From NCBI GenBank assembly GCA_003254925.1, contig QANZ01017969.1:1-64000 (forward strand): a stretch of 64,000 nucleotides of DNA, read 5' to 3'. Source of the DNA: Chamaecrista fasciculata (taxonomy: Eukaryota; Streptophyta; Magnoliopsida; Fabales; Fabaceae). Both the position numbers and the translations under genes were made by a program. Of this stretch, positions 56,801 through 64,000 are shown piece after piece. The notes below the pieces were generated by a model. It was not told the DNA's origin. It ran no database searches and was given only the letters and a program-made list of their open reading frames with translations. Every line of letters starts with the position of its first letter. Positions within the stretch are counted from its first letter, which is position 1.

Positions 56801-59708
56801 CATTAATTTTAGAAATTTTTGTGTATTTTTTGCCTATAATTTTTAATATTTTAATTTAATTTTTAATAAGAATAATATGCATTCCACTACATATACTTAA
56901 CTTATTATAACAAAAAATAATAATTTACTTAATTTTTATGCTTGACATTACTAATAATAATAATAATCCAACGTCAAAGAAAAGGAAAATCTATGGTAAC
57001 GAAATGAAGGAAAAATAGTTTGTCTTTGTGATAATTTGGGAGTGTGCACAAGTCAATATGAGAGGTCAACTTAAGGCAGTATTGTAATTTCCATGAGAAT
57101 GTTAATTTCAGTCGTCATAAGCAAACCAATTGTTGTTTGCCACGTGTAGAAAACACAATGGGGTGTTTTACATATTTTACATCTTGCGGTTTCCTGCATC
57201 GTTTTCAACGTTTCATCATGAAAACGACGCTCTTATAAATCATTCATTTCCAAAGACCATTATCTCTTCTTTTTCTCCAAGCACCATGCAATGTCCACAT
57301 GTTAGTTACAACTAGACTGAACTAGTAACAAATTATGAAAACTATTAAATTACCTAAATATTAAATTAATCTAATTAATAAATACCCTCCATTCTAAATT
57401 TTAACCTCATAATATAAATAAGAAATATTTAAAATATTGAAATTTATCTCAAGTAGCCAATCAGCCGATGCCCCTCTGAATCGGTCATGGTATTATAATT
57501 CCTTCCATTGTGGTTCTTCACTTCTTCCAAACAAATTCAAAGATACAAACAAAAACAATATAAAGATTCGGATTCTTTTTTTTTTCACAAAAAAAAAANA
57601 TTTTTTTTACTTGAAATCTTAAATTTTAAAATTTGACAAACATGTCTCTTCAAATTAAAAAAAAAAAAAGCTCACAGATATAATTTATGAATTTTTTATT
57701 TCGACAACTCAATATTTTTATATAATCTCATATTTTTAAAAGTCAAAGAATTTTAAATAAATAAAAGTTAATAGGACTTGTTTATCAAATTTTGAAACTA
57801 ACTAATTTGTAATTTTAGATAGTCTCTTTAATTTGTCAAATTTAAAACTTATGAGTCTTTTTAACCCCGGTTTAAAACTAAAGTTGAAAGTTTTGGTGCA
57901 ATTTAAAATTAAAATTATAAAAGAGAAAGAAATGATGGGTTTTTTCATTTGTTCTGTTATTTAAATGTCATAGTAAGATATAAGGAAAAAAAATCCAAAA
58001 TCATCAATTCAATCATATTCAACACAATATGATTAGATGGGTAATGATAATTTTTATTGTTTTTGTTCTTAAAAATAAAGAAGGCAATTTCATCCTATTT
58101 TTTTTATCAATTCCATCAATAATGTTTTATATTTTGGTAAAATTTATCTTTTGACTAATTTCTTTTAATAAATTAACAATATACTTTATTATATTTTTCA
58201 ATTTGAATTAAAATTTAATTTTTTTCAATTAATTTTACATTACATGAAAAGATTAAAGACGTAATTATGTTGTTTATATTTTGTCAAAATAAGAATAAAA
58301 AATAAAATTGACTAAATATAGAAGCAAAATTGATTGCATGAAAAGACTAAAGACGAGACTGACACTTAATATAAAATTTGAGGACCAAAAATGGTACTTT
58401 TTTTTTTCATCAAACCAAAAATGGTACTTTCAATTATTCAATTTAGTATTCCCTCCTTAACCATTATAGGTAGGCAGTAGCCTCCGTGAGACCAACCACC
58501 TTCTATTATTTTATTATATTATAGTTCACGTGTAATTTAGAGATAGCATACTCAAGCAGAATGCAAGATAACTAATCAAGGCTACATACTTTTTGTTTAC
58601 CGAGTGATCACTTATCAGTCATGTTAGAATATGATCAATTAGACTGAACCCAATAATCTGAAAAAAAATCAATTTGATCGAATTGAGCGAGTTAACTTAA
58701 TCTAAACTGACTGGATTTTTATTTTTTTTATATTAAATTCAATAAATAATTATAAAATGATAAAAATAAAAAAAAGTATAAATATTTTTTTATTATTTAC
58801 AAAGTTAAAATATAATAATATTCTACTTAATTAAAAATAATAATTTTTAATGTAAAAATAATTTATATAAGACTATAATTAATAAAAGTTAATTAAAGAA
58901 ATTAATGTGATAAGTTATATATTATAAAATAATTAATTAAAAATTTTATATTATATATTATTTAAGATAAATACTTATATATTTTTATTAATTTAATTTT
59001 TTAATATTTATTTTCTAAGTCTACTCAATCCATCCAAATCTGATCGCAACTCCACATCATTCGGTTATACAGTTTGACGATTGGATTCAGGTTAAGAACA
59101 AGTTACCTTCCTTACTACCTCAATCCTACCAAACTCACCCAAACCCAACCGATGCAGTCACTGTGTGGAAAAATGATTTATTTATTTATTTTTAACTATA
59201 GAAGTGGTCATTTAACGGAATGAAGAGTACAGTGGTTTCTATGAAAAAAGAAGAGTACAGCCGTACAGTGGTCCAATTTGAGATCCATAAAGAAGAAAAG
59301 AAAAGAAAATATATTGGGCCAAATCAGTGAGACCACATAAGTAGCTCATTGTACGAGGACGTGTTGGGTAGTTAGTAGTACTTCCCAGACAGGACACGAT
59401 TATTATAAATGATCCATCCCTTTGGTATGTAAGGCGAGAAAGCGTGACGTGATCTAGGAATTTAGCTAACTAATGCAGTATTGCCTTCTTGCACACATAA
59501 TTTAAACTTTTAAAGCATGTTTCCTACTTTCGAAACCTCTTCAGAGATAGTATAGCAATTTCAATTTGTGAAAGGAGCTGCATATTGTAATTAAACTCGC
59601 CACCTAATACAGTTTAGAAATATGTAATTAGTTTACAGGTTTAAGGCTATTCATAATTCTGAAACCAACTACTAGTACTACTTATTAATTTCCGCATCTA
59701 TCTAGCTT
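56801..59708. other. Gene-less AT-rich stretch
   Basis: Includes an ambiguous base at 57599 in a poly-A. An AT-rich element at about 58620-59155 has edges rich in CAATT and CCAACCC-type motifs (CTGAACCC, CAAACCCAACC), similar to the one at 63510-64000. No gene is seen. Confidence 0.4.
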
Positions 59709-60416
59709 TTATTTGGTGTGTCGCGGGAGCACGAAGCAACAATGGGAACACCTGATCAGACCGTTGATATTGCAGGAGGAGCAGTTCCTAAAGCCGCTGA
59801 TCTTCTCCACGTACACCTTACGGCTTCCATTGCATTGATTACACACAACAAACCTCAGCCCTCCACAGAAATCACAACAATTCGAATCAGACTTTGGCAG
59901 CCGTTTGATCATGGCGCTTAATTCTCCGCTCTCGTGTAGCCGTCGGATGTCCTCGGCTCCACCAACGTAGGTCCCACGGATGAAGACTACCGGGAGAGTC
60001 ACATTCGTATGGCCCACAATCTTCTTTAACTCATCCAGGAAGCGATCGTCCATCGACACGTCACGCTCATCGACGGACACGAGGAAGCCACGCAGGATTG
60101 ATCGGACGGTTCTGCAGTCTTCAAATGTCCGTCGCACGACGCGGAGGCTAGTGTAGTAGACGACGATGCGGTGGTCGGAGTCCGGTGGTAAGGGGAGGCT
60201 GAGGCTGCGGATGAGGGAGGCGGAGATGTGAAGACGGCGGAAGAGGGAGGGAGATTTGGGAGAATTGGGAGATTGAGGTTCGATTAGGGTTTGGATGTCT
60301 TTGAAGGAGGAGCAAGAGAAGCTCAACGAACGAGGACGAGAGTGAGGGTTGGAAATGGATGGTGATTTTTGAATGTTGCTTGCTGATCTCGACCATGGAC
60401 GCCACATGGGGGACAT
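59709..60416 (-). CDS. Glutaredoxin-like protein with C-terminal zinc-ribbon cysteines
   Basis: An intronless 235-residue protein. Residues 1-80 are Ser/Pro/Arg-rich and probably disordered. Residues 82-175 form a glutaredoxin fold: HRIVVYYTSLRVVRRTFEDC, then DERDVSMDDRFLDELKK, the cis-proline strand VTLPVVFIRGTYVGGAED and RRLHESGELSAMI. The usual CPYC/CC redox site is replaced by TSLRVV, so thiol chemistry at that position is lost; Cys101 is conserved in this plant family. The C-terminus has four C-x2-C knuckles (Cys181/184, 192/195, 212/215, 223/226) like a DnaJ-type zinc ribbon. This matches the plant At5g39865/At3g57070-type family of poorly known function. A TATA-like ATTATATG lies at 60524-60531. 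A second Met at codon 4 could be the start. Confidence 0.9.
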   Translation of the reverse strand: MSPMWRPWSRSASNIQKSPSISNPHSRPRSLSFSCSSFKDIQTLIEPQSPNSPKSPSLFRRLHISASLIRSLSLPLPPDSDHRIVVYYTSLRVVRRTFEDCRTVRSILRGFLVSVDERDVSMDDRFLDELKKIVGHTNVTLPVVFIRGTYVGGAEDIRRLHESGELSAMIKRLPKSDSNCCDFCGGLRFVVCNQCNGSRKVYVEKISGFRNCSSCNINGLIRCSHCCFVLPRHTK

Positions 60417-60684
60417 GGATAGTAGCTAGAGAGTAGAAGAAGAACAAGAATTGAAGGAGGATTTAGATTTTTTAGGTGAGGGAGGCAAAGTAGAAGAGAT
60501 ACTGATAAAGAAAAGGGTGGGGACATATAATTGGAAAAAAAATATATTATTATTTTTTTGTTATATTAGGCCAGTAATTAGTACTTTTCTTAAGAGTCAA
60601 TAAATTCATTGTTTTCAAAATACTGTAAACGTGAATTCTATTCTATGTGTTCTAATAGTAGATGGTTTTAAAATAATAACAAGG

Positions 60685-61075
60685 TAAAAATATTTTTGTT
60701 TTTATTTTAAGCTGTATCCTTAAAGTTTTTTATTGTTTAATTATATCCTTAATTTATGAGATTACTTTCAGTTATATTTTTAAAATTTTTTGAGTCAATT
60801 ATATCCTTAATTTTTTTTATGTCAATTGTATCCACAATTTTTTTTTTTGTCAACTGTACCCCAAGTTAAGGGGTATTTGATGATACAATTGACTTAAATA
60901 TAAAACATTAAGAGTGTAATTAATTAAAAAAATTTTAGGGGTATAACTGAAACTGACCCCATATTTTGAGCGTACAATTGACTCATAAAAAAATTTAAAA
61001 ATACAACTAAAAATGACCGCATACTTAAAAAAAATAACCGAATAGTTTGGGATAACCAGAATACTTTTATCTAAT
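60685..61075. mobile_element. AT-rich palindromic element
   Basis: Inverted phrases (TATATCCTTAATTT..., TCAGTTATA... versus TATAACTGA, AATTGAC) fold around the centre CCCCAAGTTAAGGGG at about 60858-60873. The arms are diverged and the ends uncertain. The pattern resembles the other foldback MITEs in this window. Confidence 0.5.
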
Positions 61076-61095
61076 AACAAAAATTTATATTTCAT

Positions 61096-62849
61096 GTCAG
61101 ACTTTTCTCCATATCAAAGCTTCCGTTTTGAATTTAAATTTTTTTTGTAACTAAAATTTTCTTCAAAAAATTCATAACACAGAATAGTTTTTTTTTAAAG
61201 GAAATTACTTAAAACATAATCACTACCAACGGAATTATCGAAAAATAGATTTCCATTAAAATATAAAATAACTAGTAACACGTGTCACGTAATTATATTT
61301 CAACAAACATAAATTAAATAATATATCACCTCAAAATAGAATTGCAAATAAAGCATGACTCATCATGAAAATGAATAAAACAAAAAAGATAAGGATGATG
61401 ACATTTTTTTTTATCATTACATGAAAGAAAGGAAAATGAGTCAATGCTAGTTGGTATTTAACTATTTATAGTTATTTTTTGTATCCAAAACAATTAAATA
61501 ATTTAGTAACCACTATTTTAAGGATAATAACGAGAATTTTTTTAATGAGAAAATAATTTTTTTTTTTCAAATAATAATATATTTATGAAATATTGAAATT
61601 TCGTTTCTCTCAAATGTAAATTGTTAATTAAATATTTACTTACTAATTATGTTTTATCAAATTTATCAAGTTGTATCAGTTATCAAATGTAAATTGTAAA
61701 TTGTAAATTGTTAATAATTATGGTCTATTTATATATATAAAAAATATGTTTAGTGAACAAAATCTTACATAAGTGAAATAAATATACTTTATAGAACAAA
61801 TAACTTAATATAAGTTATTACTTTCACTATTATTTTTTTTGTCTTTTTTTGCTTTTAACATTTGTTGATACTTATTGAATTGATCCGGTCGATCAAAATA
61901 TTGATGAGTAAAACTTTAACTTAAGTAAGCGTATTCTGTTTTTAACTTCCATTAGATTTGCTTTCAATGATGAAGATGAACACGTTCAGTGCTCCAGCTT
62001 TGTGTTGTACATATTAGGAAGGATAACGGCGAAATTAACTGAATTGCCAAATATGATTAGCGATGAGATACAGTCACCAGAATAGTCATTTTGGGGTGCG
62101 AATCCACGGCCACAAGTTTTATACTTTTTATATTTCTCGGTTTTTTGGAAGTTTCTCCCACCTTTAACTATTGTATGTGAATTTTATTTTTATTTATAAC
62201 GTTTCAGAACTTTTAATAATGACATTTGCCTAATTCTATCATAATCCATACCATTCGTCATTTACTTCTCTGCAATTTTGAATCGTTCAAATTGGGCAAC
62301 ATTGGAGCCACCTTGCCGAGAATTTTAAATTATCTATATTCGTTATTACAAGTTTTCTCCAATCTCCAGATTTCCTCCTTAATTACTTGACTTTCATGGA
62401 TCTAGACTGCAGGTGGTTTCAGATGGATAACTCATTAAATTCTATTGCAAACATTTTATTTAAGTTTTTCGGGGCAGTAAAATTCAATTGTGACATATGC
62501 ATGAATGATGCATCTCGTATATATATATAAAAAAAAAATCATTTCTTTGAATAAATAATTATGTGAAAAAATATAAATGAGAAAAAAATGTTTAATCAAA
62601 TTAATTAAAATCTGTTCTCACATAGTTATTTGGCTTAAAAAAAAAAAAACCTCAAAACAGGAAGCAAACAGATTGTGTAACGTGTATGCTTCAAAAAGAT
62701 ATGAGTGCACGAGTGCATAATTATCCTTCATAAATCGTAACCTTGACTTTTTTCACAGTCAAATAATAAACAGATTAGGGATAAATTTGATGACATTTAG
62801 TGTCATGGAATTGAATTTTAACTTAATGAATCATCAATATATTTAGTTT
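61096..62849. other. Gene-less AT-rich stretch
   Basis: AT content is very high. TA tracts and homopolymers occur (for example 62637-62650). No gene or RNA was recognised. Confidence 0.4.
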
Positions 62850-63370
62850 AAATACTTCTTTTGATCCCCGAAACTAAGAGGTTGGTTTTATTTGGGTCTT
62901 AAAATTATTTTTTATTCTATTTTGGTCATCAAACTTTCATATTTGTTCCGCTACTAGTTTAATTAAAACGTGATTTATTCCGGTTTTTATTGTTATTTCT
63001 AACTTGAAAAATTAAGATGAATAAATTTTTTTATATGTTTCATAATAAATGAGTCGAGAAAGAGAAAAAGAAAAATATTTTCTTTAAGTCATAAATTAAA
63101 GATAAATTTATAGTTAATTTTTCTTTTAAAGAGTGAAAATTTTTTATTTTCTCTTTATCAACTCATTTATTATGACACATTTAAAGAAGAAATAATCAAT
63201 ATAGATTATACAAGTTAAAAATAACAACAAACGAAATCATTTTTTTAGACTAATAGTCTAATAGTAAAACAAATAGGAAAGTTATTTAAGAATCAAAACA
63301 AAACAAAACACAACTTTAGGACTAAAATGAAATGAACCTTATAATTTGAGATTAAAATGACTATTTGATT
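62850..63370. mobile_element. Diverged palindromic element
   Basis: The left arm (TTTGATCCCCGAAACTAAG, TTTTGGTCATCAAAC) and right arm (TTTAGGACTAAAATGAAATG, TTGAGATTAAAATG) are inverted. Inner arms around CATAATAAATGAGT and ACTCATTTATTATG are exact complements. Ends are not resolved. Confidence 0.5.
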
Positions 63371-63499
63371 AACATATATAAATTGAATTATGATTTAACT
63401 TTTACCAATTAAATTATTTGTATAATTTTTTCTTTTGAAAATTCCATATGAAGTCATTATTCCATATACTATTTTCTTACTTAACAACTATACCAATAA

Positions 63500-64000
63500 A
63501 TTCTATAATAGGGGCTTGCATCGTGTTGTGTTGGGTGAGAGGTGAGCATGAATTGGGTTGAGGTTGAAGAAAATTTCAATCCAATCATTAAATAAATGTG
63601 TAGATTGGGTTGGATTGAATTTTCGTGGGTCAATAAATATAAATTTTCTAAGAAAAAATATTACTATAAATTTGTAAGCAATGAAAGAAAAAACTTAAAC
63701 ATAAAAAAATTAAAAAATAAAGATTGGATATATAAATGTGAATTTATTAAAATACACTCTAAAATATTTATAACATTTTTTTTGGCCAAAAAATATTTAT
63801 AAATATATTATATATGTAATTATGTAAATTTTAAAGTCATAGTATCTTGATTATAATTAATTAACAATATAAATACATAAAAAAAATATAAAAGTATATT
63901 TAAAAAATTAATAAAAATTATATAAAATTACAATATGTGTGTGTGAGAGTTAGTAAGTTGGGATGAGTCTTAAAATTGTAACAATCCGACTTTTCGACTT
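63500..64000. mobile_element. Partial AT-rich element with GGGTTGG edges, cut by window end
   Basis: GTTGTGTTGGGTGAG and GATTGGGTTGGATTGAA open a very AT-rich block. A matching GTTGGGATGAG...CAATCCGAC stretch appears at the window end. This resembles 58620-59155. It may be a MITE, but one boundary is missing. Confidence 0.35.

Noticed and set aside
1-64000. CRISPR array, operons or prokaryotic islands
   Set aside because: No regularly spaced direct repeats with unique spacers. Gene structure is eukaryotic throughout.

Overview
The window is nuclear DNA from a flowering plant, most likely a eudicot. It is very AT-rich and gene-poor. Its genes carry GT-AG introns and belong to plant-only families (LBD factor, PUB-ARM ligase, Ole e 1 protein, MRH1-type receptor). 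It also holds a nuclear tRNA-Ile(AAU) gene and many palindromic miniature transposons. No CRISPR array, operon or bacterial signal is present. Two single N bases (1686 and 57599) show that this is a draft assembly.

Layout. Positions 1-17157 hold no gene I can support; they are a transposon-rich stretch with several foldback elements, the largest being the 2.3 kb palindrome at 4562-6892. A three-exon ZIP/IRT-type metal transporter lies at 17158-19037 (minus). Positions 19154-27327 hold two relics: an RPA-like OB-fold fragment near 20592 and a trihelix-factor C-terminal fragment at 24784. An LBD transcription factor (27328-27936, minus) sits back to back with the tRNA-Ile(AAU) gene (28074-28147, plus), followed by more MITEs, a hAT-like element and a LINE 3' end. 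An intronless U-box/ARM E3 ligase is at 35152-37107 (plus).

Positions 40076-54266 are the gene-dense core: SAM50 (mitochondrial Omp85, minus, 4 exons), a BMF3-type spindle-checkpoint protein (plus, 5 exons), a MOP10-like Ole e 1 cell-wall protein (minus) and an MRH1-like LRR receptor pseudokinase (minus, 9 exons). From memory, the first three match the Arabidopsis neighbours At5g05520, At5g05510 and At5g05500, so this looks like conserved microsynteny. A glutaredoxin-like zinc-ribbon protein is at 59709-60416 (minus). The rest of the 3' end is AT-rich repeat sequence.

Main points. (1) Three palindromic MITEs (GGGTAAATT ends) and one giant foldback each have perfect 9-bp target duplications, which points to Mutator-type mobilisation. 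(2) The BMF3-like protein carries three copies of a KEAM-DIN-MF motif interleaved with three ABBA-like motifs. (3) The MOP10-like promoter has a full match to the root-hair cis-element just upstream of its TATA box, and its neighbour belongs to the root-hair MRH1 family. (4) The MRH1-like kinase has lost its ATP lysine, catalytic aspartate and DFG motif. Exon boundaries were read by eye from splice consensus, frame and family expectation.
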